The position numbers were made by a program, and so were the translations under genes. Of a stretch of 64,000 bases of DNA, positions 1-11,506 are shown piece by piece. The stretch is from contig NW_026570228.1 in the NCBI RefSeq assembly GCF_019649055.1, positions 1,860,001 through 1,924,000 on the forward strand, read 5' to 3'. Source of the stretch: Paramacrobiotus metropolitanus (Eukaryota; Tardigrada; Eutardigrada; Parachela; Macrobiotidae). The notes below the pieces were generated by a model. It did not search any database and had not been told where the DNA came from. It saw nothing but the letters and a program-made list of their open reading frames with translations. How positions within the stretch are numbered: position 1 is the first letter of the stretch; every line of letters starts with the position of its first letter.

Positions 1-2212
1 GCGACGAGATCATCCAGTTCAAACCGGACGTGGTCTTCACCGAGAAGGGTGTTTCCGATCTAGCGCAGCATTTTCTTCTGAAAGCCGGCATCACGGCCAT
101 ACGTCGCTTGCGCAAAACCGACAATAATCGCTTAGCCAGGTTCGTAATTACTTTGATTAATGGGAACTGGTCCTTTTTTTAAGGAATTCGAATGTTTTCG
201 AACATTTGATCTTTAGCTAATTTTGGTTAGCGTATTTTGCTGAAATAAAGAAACAATATTTTAAAATAATTTAATTAGACTTTTTGTCATTAGGGTTATG
301 ATGGCTGTTTGGCATAGTCATAGTTTAGCAAGAAGATGGTGTTAATTGTAGTTTAGTAGTAGCATTAAAACATCGCATTCTCGACTATCCAGTGCGGTGA
401 TTAGTGACGAGATACATGTACAAGTTACAGTCTTAATGCTGGGACAGGGTTATTTGAATTTTTTTCCTAATTCTGATATCTATTTTTTCTTCAAGCCAAA
501 TCTTTTTGCTTATCCTGTCATATAGTTTTGTTAATCGTGTAGAGCTTGTGGCGCGCGCATTGTCAACCGGACCGATGAGCTGCGAGAGGAGGATGTGGGA
601 ACACAGGCCGGTTTGTTTAATGTGGAGAAGCTTGGCGATGAGTACTGGATTTTCGTCACTGAGTGCAAGCAGCCCAAGGCGTGCACTATCCTGTTGCGCG
701 GGGGCAGCAAGGACATGCTTAACGAGGTGGAACGCAATATGAATGATGCCATGAACGTGGCGCGTAATGTAATTCTGGAGCCGAGAATCGTACCTGGCGG
801 CGGCGCCGTGGAGATGTTTCTGTCTCAGGTATACATTTCCGTTGCTCACCTTTTACTTGTCACATGTAATGTGTGATCCTACGAGTATATGTTTTGCTGT
901 CAGGATAGTTCAACTGAACAGATTTAATTATATGGTTAATACGAGCGTAAAATCACTACGCAGGAACTCTACGAATAACTGGCACGAACTAAACCGTTTT
1001 CATAAGTTGAAACGAATTCGGCTGTGTATTTTTGTTGTTGTGTGGTACTGCTCTCAGTACCGACATTACTGTTTGAAGCATCTTTATTAGTACGAGTAAT
1101 TATTCAGTTAAAACTGTTTGCATTATTTTTGTTTGATATTACTCATATATCTGTACGGTAGAAGTATTCTTTTTTGCAAAATACTGAAGTGTGTTCATCA
1201 TGTAATCAACAGTAGCAGTTGATAAACTGGTTTGTGGCAGCGACTTACTTTGCATGATATTTATTGTAGGCTATTGCCAAGAAAGCCGAGGAGCTGAGCG
1301 GTGTACGCAAAGGACCTTATGCCGCCGTGGGAACGGCGCTGGAGATTATTCCGCGTACGCTGGCGCAGAATTGTGGTGCTAGTCCGATTCGGACGCTGAC
1401 CGCACTGCGGGTAAGTTTTTCGATATGGTTTTCTTGTCTTGTTTTCGGAGCGAATTATATGTCGATACCTTCGCTGTTAAACAGGCTAAACACAGCACCG
1501 CCGGTGGAACGTGGGGTGTTAATGGGACCACCGGGGAGATCGTCGATATGAAGGAGTACGGTGTCTGGGAGCCGTTGGCTGTCAAGATGCAGACCTACAA
1601 AACAGCCGTCGAGGTACGTGATGTGTTGTTATGTCCCCGCGCGTATATTGCTGAACTATAAGAATTCTATATATCGGTTTATAAGAAGTAATTATGTGTA
1701 ATAATTAATGATGGTGAATCGTTTAGTTACGAGTTGCTGAGTTTGTGAATTGTTCAGTTCGTAATTCGTATTAATGACGAACATAATCTACCGGTAGTTA
1801 TCAGCGAAGATGAAAAAAATTCAAATAATTATGTCATGAATGAACGACTGATGACTTGATTGATCATTGATTCATCAATAGTGTTGCTGAATTTTTTTAT
1901 TGCTTTATTGAATTACTATCGATAAAATTCACGCTTTTAGTAATACAGTAACTAATAAGTTAAATACTCGTAGATATGAAGTTTTGCTGGTGGCACGTTA
2001 TTTTCTCAGGAAAATTGACATGTCTGTAAATTCTTTGGAGAAAATAAGAATGTTGATTGCTTAAATGCTTCAGTGTTTTGTTGTTTTAGACGGCGATTTT
2101 ATTACTGCGCATTGATGACATTGTCAGCGGTGCCAAGAAAGCTTCCGATGTGGACAAGCCGGCCGGGCCGCAGATCTCCGGTCCGACGGAAGAGTCAATG
2201 CGGGATGACTGA
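1..2212 (+). CDS. CCT3: T-complex protein 1 subunit gamma (CCT3), C-terminal half
   Basis: This is one of the eight subunits of the cytosolic TRiC/CCT chaperonin, which folds actin, tubulin and other proteins using ATP. Exons read 1-139 (frame starts at base 3), 543-828, 1270-1410, 1485-1613 and 2090-2212, all with GT-AG borders and matching phases. About 271 residues are visible and the N-terminal half lies before the window. Family stretches include the apical-domain RRLRKTDNNRLARACGARIV, PKACTILLRG, the VPGGGAVEM element, PRTLAQNCG, WGVNG and the ending RIDDIVSG. The ATP-domain aspartate of the GGGA(x)E region is replaced in the gamma-subunit manner. A short acidic tail ends in MRDD and stop. 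A candidate AATAAA polyadenylation signal is at 2517-2522. Identity is secure; the 477-bp last intron is ordinary. Confidence 0.96.
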
Positions 2213-4751
2213 GTGGAGACTTGGAAAAAGATCTTTTTTTATATAATGAAGTGGATCGGTCCATTGTTTTTGACGGACATTGCAGTCGTATGTGTTTTTT
2301 CCTAATAGTGGTGAGTTTGTTAAGTACTTTTTATGCTGTTCCGGACGGTTCCTCTGGTTTTCTCGTTTTTGTTAACTTTAACTGAAAATTTTAGTGCTGT
2401 TCAAAATTATTGACTAACATTTGTCGTTACCAAATTATCCCGATTTCGAAAGCCGATACGAAGCCGTTGTAGGAGAAACCAGTAAAACAAGAGCGGAAGA
2501 AAAAGAGAAAATGCAGAATAAATGCCAGAAAAATTACTGAATTAAGTATACTAACAAAATAACAATTTCAACAACCATAACTCAATAAAATGCTGAACGT
2601 ACAGTGTGACAGCGTTAAATGTTTGAAATTTGAAACTTTCTTGGAGGATTATGCCTCGAAAACTTCCGCATTAAGACGCCACGGTTCCGCGTTGGGTAAA
2701 CCACTTCTCCTGGGTCGTGTCCGACCGCGCCCAACACGATTTGTCCACCCCAGTTTGGCTCGGACCAGAAAACGGTGATCGTTTGGGCACAGTACAGTGG
2801 ATCAGCGGGTCCCCCTTGATAGTATGGCAAGGAAACGCGCATAAATGGATGGTTAATTAAACGGTCAAGCTTATGCAGGAAATGACGACTCGGCAACGAT
2901 AGAAACACTCCCTTGTACTTCCAGATAAAGTACTAATCAACATCCGGTGAACATTCAAACTGAAGCTAGCACGTGGCGGAAAATTGCCGGTGCGGATACA
3001 TCAGCGTGATATCCATGAATTTTTCAAAGATATCACGGATGTCCCGCGGTTGTGGGAGCAGCGCGTATGACCGCACCGGACACAGATACGTCGCTACGGC
3101 AGCGTTGATAGCCAGTGTCCGTTCCCCTGCTACTATATATGCGTGACATTAGTGATGTCCAGGCTGTTAAAGTTACCTCGAATGCAGATGTCCGGCCCAC
3201 CGTATCCGCGACCGTTGTACAGATGATGAATATGCTAATGGGAACGGTTTTCTCTGAGTTCAAACCACGTCACCCAACAATGCCGCCAGAGGATCACCAA
3301 CCCAGCATGACAGGCTCAGATCAGCGCCAATCATTGGTCGCTCAACACCGTCCTCGGGGCGTGGTTTGTATTGACAGCCGAACATAACAAGCTACTCAGC
3401 CTACTCTAGTATGGACATGTACAGAAGACCTAAAAAATTTGAGAAATCGGCATCCGTTTACACCAGCCGAAAGACAGCTATCGGAGCGCATAAGATTTAA
3501 TGGACTTTTGATTATCAAATTAAATTTTTGGTTGGTTGGCTAGCACTAGTACTGAAGTAAACTTTTTGGCAGAGAACTTCTTGGGCGAATTACACTATAT
3601 AAGATTTGCTTGTTTTACTGGCTTTCAATTTGATCAAAGCGGTCTTGTTCTGTAGTCTGTCATTCTGTATTCTACAAAAGTACATACGTAAATTCGACCG
3701 TGACCACGTGGTCCTGCTGCTGGTGTTTGTCAACGCAGAACCTTGTAATTTACAGCCCACAGTGACTACCGGCACACAAGGGCTACTTCGCTGCAGTTTT
3801 CGGCCATGGCCAATGCGTTCCAAACTTCCAATGTGCATTTTCCTACAGTAGTAAAAATTTTAAATTTTAGAATGGGATCACGTATAATAAATTTGATCAA
3901 CAAAAAAATGCATACGCTGTAGTGTTGCCAAGGTCACCCACACTGGTTAGACAGTAAGACATTTTTATAATATCACTACTTACTAATATGGTTATATTGG
4001 TTTTATAAGTAAGTACTGTAATATACTCTGTACCTATATTCTTCGACTCGAATACATCAAAATACTACAGTACTGTGACATTAATATTGTTAATGCCGCT
4101 ATACAGGTTAATAATGGCATATTACTTAAAGTACCCTAGGTACTCGTACGTAGCTGCAGATCCGTCTTGCTACTCGAAGTAGTCAGCTGGTGTATCCTGC
4201 ATAATAATATGTACCAGCAACAATCACTTTATACGACAGACGACAGTAAGCAAGTAACGACGACGAGTAAGCAGTAGCACTAATGGTAAGCATTTTTGGC
4301 TTTTAGGCATGCAATATTTAGCATTTAGCCGTTACAATTTTTCAAAGACTCACGACGACGCTTAAAGCATACTACGACGCACGACGACGCCAAAAGCAGA
4401 CGCACGACGACGCCAAAAGCATACAACCTCTTAATCGAAAGTTGATTTTACTCAGCAGGATTTTTTTAATAATGCATGTACTATGCTTATAAATTTCATT
4501 TGGTGCGTCCAAGTAAATAAGTCTTAATAAGGACATTTTTTTATGATTTCTTATCTTACTGAAATTTTACATAATTGCATCAGATGCGAAACCGTACCTT
4601 ACTTATCAAGTGCCTGCTGGATTAGTTCATTTGTTGCAGCTATCTGTAAATCAAATTTCTACAGCGTAATTATAGCAAGGTTTCTTTAACCCTTCAGTTT
4701 GTTGAATTCCAGCTTAATTCTCATAATATACGAGCGAGTAATTACTGCATA
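2213..4751. other. Intergenic stretch, no supported gene
   Basis: No reading frame here looks like a conserved protein. The 2.6-3.4 kb part is more GC-rich than its surroundings and has short open frames on both strands with no clear splice structure, so it could hold decayed mobile-element sequence. The 3' untranslated region of CCT3 probably ends near 2517-2540. A small tandem repeat at 4351-4430 is listed separately. Confidence 0.5.
4351..4430. repeat. Short degenerate tandem repeat rich in CGACGACG
   Basis: Copies of a unit of about 22-29 bp beginning CACGACGACGC and followed by an A-rich part (CCAAAAGCA or TTAAAGCA) occur at about 4351, 4380 and 4402. A related CGACGACGAG stretch lies at about 4258. 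It sits about 320 bp upstream of the start of the coiled-coil gene. Confidence 0.7.
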
Positions 4752-7016
4752 ATGCAAAGCGCTACGACTGGATCTTTGGATTCTGGAAACACCAATCGAG
4801 CGTCATCCCCAGTGACGGCCATGGGTTCCCATGTGCGACGCCCATCCACCAGTTCTTTCACCACTGCACGCGATCAACCGTCGCCAGCGGGGATTTTTGA
4901 TACGCAGTCAGAAATCAGTAGACATGAGTTTCAAACCAATCTCGCAGTACGTTCCTTATACATTTTTGCTAAATGCACTGCACCGATAAAATATTTGACA
5001 CTAGCGTCTGTAAAAGGCCAATTCCACAAAAGTTCTGAAAAGCCTTCTTTCTTGTTTTGACGTTTTTTAAGCATCAGATGTTTAAGCTTTTAATAATAAG
5101 CGAGAATGCAATCTGCAAAATTTAGGCAGAAACTTGTAATGCAACATTACAACATCGTTTCAAAAATATAATATCGTTATCTAAGAAGAAAAAACGTTGT
5201 ATACATGACTGCTTTGATATACGAAGTATGAATGGTAAATTTCAAAAGTATTATATTGCCTTGCACTGCATTTTTTAAATAATTTGATTTAAATGTATTA
5301 AAATTGAATTGCAATAGTATAACTGCATATCTAATATTTTAAACCGATGATTTGATCGCTTAACGAACTAAGTTTTGCCGCTTCATTAAAAAAAGTTCTA
5401 AATTTCAAAATTTCCTCTGCCCTATTAAACGTGCGGCACTTGTACGGCAAGCATATGTCTACTGTCTAGTTTGGTGTTTTAGCGTATCTGTACTTCTACA
5501 GCTGTCCTCGTAGACTGCAAGGGTTAATTTTTACTTACAGATGTATGGCCAGTTAACCAAAATGACGAGTAGTTTGAGCGTATGCATGCCGGAGATGGAA
5601 AAGCTCAGTACTACTTTATTGGACTGGTGCCGCAGTGTGGATAAATCGTTCTCCTTACTGCAAACCGAAATTCTCGGGTTACGCGATGAAATCTCCACCA
5701 GGAACGCCCAAGTACATACTGAATTCCACCGTGCCGTCACCGAAATACAGCAGCAAACCGAAACTACCTTTCAAGACAAATGTGTACACCGCTTGGACAC
5801 GATCGAGCATCGCTTAGATCTGTTCGCCCAAAAGGTCACCCAGTTGCAAGATCAGCTCTTCCAGAAGATGACATCGGTTCTGGAAGTCCAGACGAATTTT
5901 ACTTCTGTCGTCAATACGTTGCGGAATAACCAAGATGGGGTGCACGATGAAATTCGAAAGGTCACCGATGACGGTAAAAAAGCGTTAGGCGATAACACGA
6001 AAGAATTGCACAAAATTCACGATGGACTGGCTAATGATGTGAAGACTGTGCAAGAACGACTGGAGCACGCTGATGCGGAAATTCGCATGCATAGTACGGC
6101 ACTGAATGGTATCGCTGCGGATCAGAAGAACTGCATGGATAACTGCTACGGATTAGGACAAAAGTTGGCCAATGTGCAGATGGAGTTCCATGATCAGATT
6201 GCCGGTTTACAAGACGGTTTAATTAACCTGGATCGTCAAATCGGCTATGCTTCACAGCGCAATGATCACGTACAAAACAATGAGCAATTTTTAAAACACC
6301 AAGAAGATTTCCAACTACTGTTCGATGAAGTAAAACGTCTACAGAAAGCGTTGTATGAACAAGAAGCAAAAGTGTCAGAGCTGTCGAAAACGACTGCCGT
6401 TTTACCCGGCTTATCGGAAACGGTAACGGAAGTGCAGCTTAAGAACGACGAGCAAGACGCCAGAATCACCTCACTAGAAAACTCGTTCCATTCACGGGTA
6501 GATTTGCAGATCGTGGATTCTACCGAGAATATACACCTCCATAAAGATGTCAACGATTTACTGAAAAAAGTCAACATTATTTTTGAAACCGTTGGCACAC
6601 TGCGCACTGAAGTGGCCGGATTAAAATCCGCGCAGACGTCACCGACGGATTTCGTTTATGTTTCCAATACAAACCCGTCACCGGATGTTTATGCTAAATC
6701 CACACCGGAATACACATTGCCCTTCGGCAAACCCAATCAGCAAAATTTTTCCAACACATGTAGTCTGGGTTATGAAAATTGTTTTTTATCAAAGAGTGGA
6801 TTGTGCTCGGAAACATTTCATCTACCGAAGAAATCGCCGACCGGCTTCCATTCGGTGACCCCTAGTTTTGTGCATAACGAAGGGGTAGCGGAAGGCAGTG
6901 GGTTGGATCAACTGAACGAAACTTTTCGGGACATTGTGGCAAAAAATGTTGTGTCTTTGGACGATGCACCATTAATGAAGATTAACAACGCTCGCCATAT
7001 TTCTGGGCATATATAA
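4752..7016 (+). CDS. Coiled-coil protein of unknown function, two exons
   Basis: Exon 1 (4752-4946) encodes 65 Ser/Thr-rich residues starting at an ATG. Exon 2 (5541-7016) follows in phase 0 after a GTACGT donor and a TTTTTACTTACAG acceptor, giving 556 residues in all. The N-terminal 50 residues look disordered. From about residue 70 to 440 the protein is Glu/Gln/Lys/Leu-rich with heptad-like spacing, as expected for a long coiled coil. The last 110 residues are Pro/Ser/Thr-rich and again look unstructured. I see no signal peptide or membrane segment, so a cytoplasmic or nuclear scaffold is the simplest reading. I do not recognise a family. Exon 2 also begins with ATG (MYGQ), so a protein starting there is possible. 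Confidence 0.85.
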
Positions 7017-8047
7017 ATTTATCTTGTTTACGATAAATCCCAAATAATCCCGCACTTTTGGCACTAATAATGTTGAATTAGCAAACTTTGTTCATAACTC
7101 TGGCTCTTTGTGTAAATGGACGACAAGAAGAGATCATATACAAAGTATTATTTGGTGCGCTAGTAGAACAGTGACCATTTTTTTAAGTACCATGGCCATG
7201 CGCATTAGTCGGTCAAGTTCTAAATCCAAAAACCTGCTATTAATAATTTGTAATTAATTAAACCGATACTTATTTTAACTGTCAACATGCTCTTCCAGAA
7301 CTTTCCGACGGAAACCAAGAGCATAACACAAACCGCACACCACATCCGAAAAAATTCCAGGAAATACAATAACTTAATTATAATGCCCAGGCCCGTCTTT
7401 AGCTTTTTGGAAGGGGGTGGCGCACGACTTCGCGCCATTTGGAAAATGGCCGAAAATTTGAGGAAAATCGTAGAAAAGTGGCTCCAAAAAGCCACTTTTC
7501 TATGATTTTGTTCGTTTTTTAGGTCACTTTTCTACGATTTTCTTCGAAAATTTCGGTGCGCCCCATGCGCCAGTCCAATCTTCTCGCGTCTGCGTCTGCC
7601 AGTTTTTGCGCCATGCGATTAATTCATTAATGCCTGTCTACTTACTGATACATTATTCGTACTGGACAACGAATTACCGCAACTGGTTGCTAGCATTTGT
7701 TGCAGTGCACTTGTTTCACCATGGAGTGTGCTTAATCAGTAGTGGACTGTGCTTAATTTCCTATGGGCGTTGACAGTTGTGCCACGGCTTAGTGTTTTTT
7801 TCGGTTTATCAGGTGACATGCTCCACAACTGTGTCAGGATGGAAGTTGCCACTCATCAGCTATTAGTGCGGGTTCAGTTCACTTTGTGCAACTACGTACT
7901 TAACTCTTAAGGAATGCACATGAGCCAGCAGTTTTTATGGGTGTGTTAGAGTTAATTAGTGGTGAAAAAAACAGACTGCTTCATAAGTTTCGAACGGTGC
8001 GTGGTTGACGATGACTTTTGCAGATGTAAAGGTCGCTGCATTATGAA
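7017..8047. other. Intergenic stretch with a foldback repeat
   Basis: No conserved protein is seen. The interval separates the coiled-coil gene from the kinase gene and should hold the kinase promoter. A run of inverted repeats at 7449-7556 is listed separately. Confidence 0.5.
7449..7556. repeat. Foldback (inverted) repeat, possible non-autonomous mobile element
   Basis: The arm at 7449-7482 (GCCGAAAATTTGAGGAAAAT onward to AAAAGTGGC) is complementary, with a few mismatches, to 7524-7556 (TCACTTTTCTACGATTTTCT onward to ATTTCGG). A third, inner complementary copy (GCCACTTTTCTATGATTTT) lies at 7491-7509, so two nested hairpins can form. GC-rich flanks with GGCGCACGAC and GGTGCGCCCC may belong to the same element. 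No transposase is present. Confidence 0.7.
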
Positions 8048-8815
8048 ATGGAATCGAGCTTTGGTGGGAATTTTCGTTTTGCCCTGGAAGGCGGCAACGG
8101 AGCTGGCAAAACCAGTCTCTTGCATCGAATACAGGAATTGCGGCCTCTCTGGTGCGTCCATGAAGTGCCCAGTGAGCGCTGGGGATTCTGGGGACCGGAT
8201 CGAATTGCGCAGTTTCATGAAGGCGAGTTTGACAGCAAAACCTTTCGTGACCTACAAAAAGGGTTGATCGATAGCTATGCGGGGGTGTGTGGCAAGGGGC
8301 CTTTCGGTGGCATCCACATCTATGAAAGATCGCCTTTGTCGGCGGCACGCATTTTCGCCGTTGTTAATTCGAAGATGGGGTACTCGAGTGCTGATGATGT
8401 GAAGATGATCCAGAATTATTATAACGCCGGTATACGCACTGGCTATCTCAAAGAAATGGATGCGATGATTTATTTGCGCACACCGCCGGAGATTTGCCGT
8501 CAGCGACGACTGGCCCGAAGCGCGAAATCGGATGGTGGCGATGGTGTGGACGTTAACCAAAATGCCCTGGATGTGGAATATGAGCAGCAGCTGTACGATG
8601 CACATGAAGTGTTCTTCAATCCTGATGGTACGCGTGCATTACTGCCTGGATGTTACAAGGTTCGGTCGGTGATGGAGGAGACGTACGGTGAACTGAGTGT
8701 AGATGAGAAAGCTGACTCCGTCATCTACTATATCGAATCCAGACACTTCCTGAAAACTAGTGCGTATGGTATGCCTCATGTTCGCACTCGCAAACCATTG
8801 CCGTTTTCCTGGTGA
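8048..8815 (+). CDS. Deoxynucleoside kinase family protein (thymidine-kinase-like), intronless
   Basis: The 255-residue product is predicted to phosphorylate a deoxynucleoside with ATP, the first step of nucleotide salvage. Visible hallmarks in order are a P-loop EGGNGAGKTS at residues 14-23, a base-site region with PSERWGFW near residue 40, the ERSPLSAARIF segment (residues 99-109, equivalent to the E/DRS motif), the MIYLRTPPEICRQR strand and LID region (about 140-153), and a tyrosine/histidine-rich helix LDVEYEQQLYDAHEVFF. The length fits the dNK/TK2 family. The P-loop GNGAGKTS differs from the usual animal GNIxSGKTT. There is no organelle presequence, which points to the cytosol. It has no introns, unlike most neighbours. 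An ATG five bases upstream (8043) is in another frame. Substrate cannot be read from sequence; acquisition from a DNA virus or by retrocopying is possible. Confidence 0.8.
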   Translation: MESSFGGNFRFALEGGNGAGKTSLLHRIQELRPLWCVHEVPSERWGFWGPDRIAQFHEGEFDSKTFRDLQKGLIDSYAGVCGKGPFGGIHIYERSPLSAARIFAVVNSKMGYSSADDVKMIQNYYNAGIRTGYLKEMDAMIYLRTPPEICRQRRLARSAKSDGGDGVDVNQNALDVEYEQQLYDAHEVFFNPDGTRALLPGCYKVRSVMEETYGELSVDEKADSVIYYIESRHFLKTSAYGMPHVRTRKPLPFSW

Positions 8816-9985
8816 TTGATTAACGATTATGATTGATGAGTAAGAAGGACCGTTCGTTCTTCAGTGGACTCTCTGTACTTTACCCCCTTTATGCGCTGAA
8901 TGAACATCCGTCAGTGCCTTGTATGAATTTGTGTGATTGATACCGTTAGAAGATTGGCGACACCGTGGCATCCTGATAATCTTATGACGATGGAGTAACG
9001 AGTTATGTGGACAACAAGATAAAATATGGTAATTTGAGTTTCGGATAAACTGGAAATACGTTCTGCTGCTGTACAGTCTATGCATTTTTTTACAAAAGGT
9101 AGCTGTGTGGCGTCTGCATTGCATACTGCATGCGTTATAAATTGCATGTTGTCGAACAGAATTATAGAAGTATAGATGATAGAAAAACTGTACCCTGTTA
9201 TAGAAAGCGGTTTTCTGGGTTCTGTTGATGAGATTAAGCAATACAGTTTCTGTGGTGATTTTGATTGAGTTTGGTGCTTCTTACATCCGACGTCGACAAT
9301 GAGATAGATGCTTCGAAATTCTTTTACAAGCTTTCGCTAAGCTTGAGTGTGGCATTGCCAGCTGTCTAACAGCATAAACCTTGAAGGCACTGTTCAAAGT
9401 ACATAAATCAATCGGTTTGCGGACACGTTTCCAATTAAACTTTCAAATTATGCCTGAATCTAAATTAAACAGTTACTGTATTATTTTATGACACCTCATA
9501 TATGGCCTCATTACGCTACGAGTAGGGCTTGTACAGAGTACATAGTGTTATCTCTGTGTTTAATTAAGTTTCCTTGACCATGGGAACTTCCCATTGGGAA
9601 GTGATAACAAAAGTTCAATTAATACAGCAAAAATGGAGGTTCTTTGGCGCTGCTTCCGAGTACCGAATGTATTATTAATACTTAACTGTTTGCGACCAAC
9701 GAAACAAAATATCTATATATAAATATATACAACTAAGCATTGTTATATACATGGAATTTTACTCCCGCTTTGACATAACAATTATAGTTTGACAAGAGTT
9801 ATTCAAGCACTATTTTCGGGAAATATAAACTGTACAACTTCGTCTACACTACACCTTTTAGGTCCCTGATGATCTCCAACTTTATTGGTGCGCTTCGGCT
9901 TGGCCTTTAAAATGTAAATGTCTATAACACGCGTAGTTCCACTGTGCACAGTGCACAGAACTAGCTAAGCAAACGCCACATTTCT
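8816..9985. other. Intergenic stretch between convergent genes, nothing recognised
   Basis: This AT-rich interval lies between the 3' ends of the kinase gene (+) and the first secreted-repeat gene (-). It must contain both polyadenylation regions. Short open frames on the minus strand show no family features. Confidence 0.5.
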
Positions 9986-11506
9986 TCAACGAGGAAACAC
10001 CGCACGTCCGGTCGACTTCCGTCTCGAATATTTGCCATTGTCATATTGGATGGTTTCTTGGGGAGGATAGGAGTTGTACTCCACAGGTAGTAAAGATCCT
10101 GCTGACGCGTATACCAACATCGATGGCCAGTACTGCTTCGGACCATCGGATGAATCGGCAGGATACACCACTTCCGGTGGTTTATTGTAGCCGGCATAAC
10201 CTACATCACCGGTGCCATATAGTCCCGATGATACTTCCAGTGCAGGTACATACTGCACCGCACGGGATAATGAAGGGGGAGAAACGTACGGTGCCGGGGT
10301 CATCAGATTATAGTATGACGCTAACGGCACCGATGAAGCGTCGTTGTATGTTTCTGGCGCTTTTGGGTATTTCTCGAGATGTAACGTGGGATTGTAGTAA
10401 GGAACTGTGGACGTATAAGAAGGATTATAAACGGACGGCATTGTTGTAGAATACGGCGCTGGTGTCGAGGCCATGGCGTAATACGACGCCGGTGTCGAGG
10501 TCATGGCGTAATACGGTGCTGGTGTCGAGGTCATAGCGTAATACGGCGCCGGTGGTTGGTAGTAACTATAATTCCCCAGTGTCTGGTTATTCATCAATGG
10601 GGCTGCTGCGTAATCTCCCTGTCCAGCTGGCTTATAAGGAGCTGAAATGGTCGCATATTCTGGTTGAGCGTTGTATGCAGGTTTTGTCTGGTCGCCGTAG
10701 GACATTGTTGGGGCTGGTGCATAGCCGTATCCTTGATCCGGAACAGGTTGTGTGTTATAAACAGGCTGACCAGTGGTCACACTGCTGTACGACGGCGGCT
10801 GTGCGTATTGGTCCAAATGTAGCGTCGGCTTATAGTAAGGTGCGACAGTTGTCGTATCTGACGCGTAAGCCGAAGGCACTGGATTGTACGACACAGGAGA
10901 GCTGTAATTAATAGGAGCTGGTGCAGGCTGTACGTATACTGGCTGACCAGTGGTCGCACTGCTGTACGACGGAGCAGGCGGCTTTGCGTACTGCTCCAAA
11001 TGCAGTGTCGGGTTGTAGTACGGTGCAGCCGTTGTTGTATCTGTTACATAAGCTGGAGGCGCTGGATTATACGACCCGGTAGTGGGATAATAATATGGAG
11101 CTGGTGTCGGCGGTGCATACACGGGAATTGGGGTTGTGGTAGGATACGGGGCAGGCGTTGCAGGATAGGCTGGAGGCGCTGCAGTATTATAATACTGTGG
11201 CGGTGGATAGTTATCAGCACCAGGGGTCATGTTAACATAGGGAGCAGGAGCTGCATAGGCTGCTGGAGAATAACCAGAAGCATTGTACGTTGATTGGCTG
11301 TTGAAATACTGGGATATAGCCTGGAAAGCGCCGGCCTGGTTGCCTCTAAAATGTGGATTAGAATATGGAACGAATGTGCTGGGCGCTGATCCGAATTGGA
11401 CCAGATAGCCAAGTAATGTATCCGGTCCAGCGTCGATTTTAGGATACGGTGCAAATATCCGAGAAATTAACGTTGTAAATATTACAACTAAACGAAAAAG
11501 TAACAT
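9986..11506 (-). CDS. Secreted Tyr/Pro-rich repeat protein, family A member 1
   Basis: A single open frame encodes 506 residues. A hydrophobic start (MLLFRLVVIFTTLISRIFA) is a likely signal peptide. Residues about 25-70 hold the family-A block DAGPDTLLGYLVQFGSAPST then FVPYSNP and AFQAISQYF. The rest is Tyr/Pro/Ala/Thr-rich. The motif PYYNPTLHLEQY (or K-PTLHLDQY, LEKY) appears three times, each about 80 to 200 residues apart, TTGQPVY appears twice, and PAPYYAMTST is repeated four times. The C-terminus reads RRKSTGRAVFPR. This composition resembles extracellular structural proteins of cuticle or eggshell, but that role is inference. It is transcribed away from members 2-4. I do not recognise a named family. 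Confidence 0.88.
   Translation of the reverse strand: MLLFRLVVIFTTLISRIFAPYPKIDAGPDTLLGYLVQFGSAPSTFVPYSNPHFRGNQAGAFQAISQYFNSQSTYNASGYSPAAYAAPAPYVNMTPGADNYPPPQYYNTAAPPAYPATPAPYPTTTPIPVYAPPTPAPYYYPTTGSYNPAPPAYVTDTTTAAPYYNPTLHLEQYAKPPAPSYSSATTGQPVYVQPAPAPINYSSPVSYNPVPSAYASDTTTVAPYYKPTLHLDQYAQPPSYSSVTTGQPVYNTQPVPDQGYGYAPAPTMSYGDQTKPAYNAQPEYATISAPYKPAGQGDYAAAPLMNNQTLGNYSYYQPPAPYYAMTSTPAPYYAMTSTPASYYAMASTPAPYSTTMPSVYNPSYTSTVPYYNPTLHLEKYPKAPETYNDASSVPLASYYNLMTPAPYVSPPSLSRAVQYVPALEVSSGLYGTGDVGYAGYNKPPEVVYPADSSDGPKQYWPSMLVYASAGSLLPVEYNSYPPQETIQYDNGKYSRRKSTGRAVFPR

Noticed and set aside
2590-3387. Short open frames on both strands that could be a gene or transposon fragment
   Set aside because: No splice structure, conserved motif or terminal repeats could be seen.
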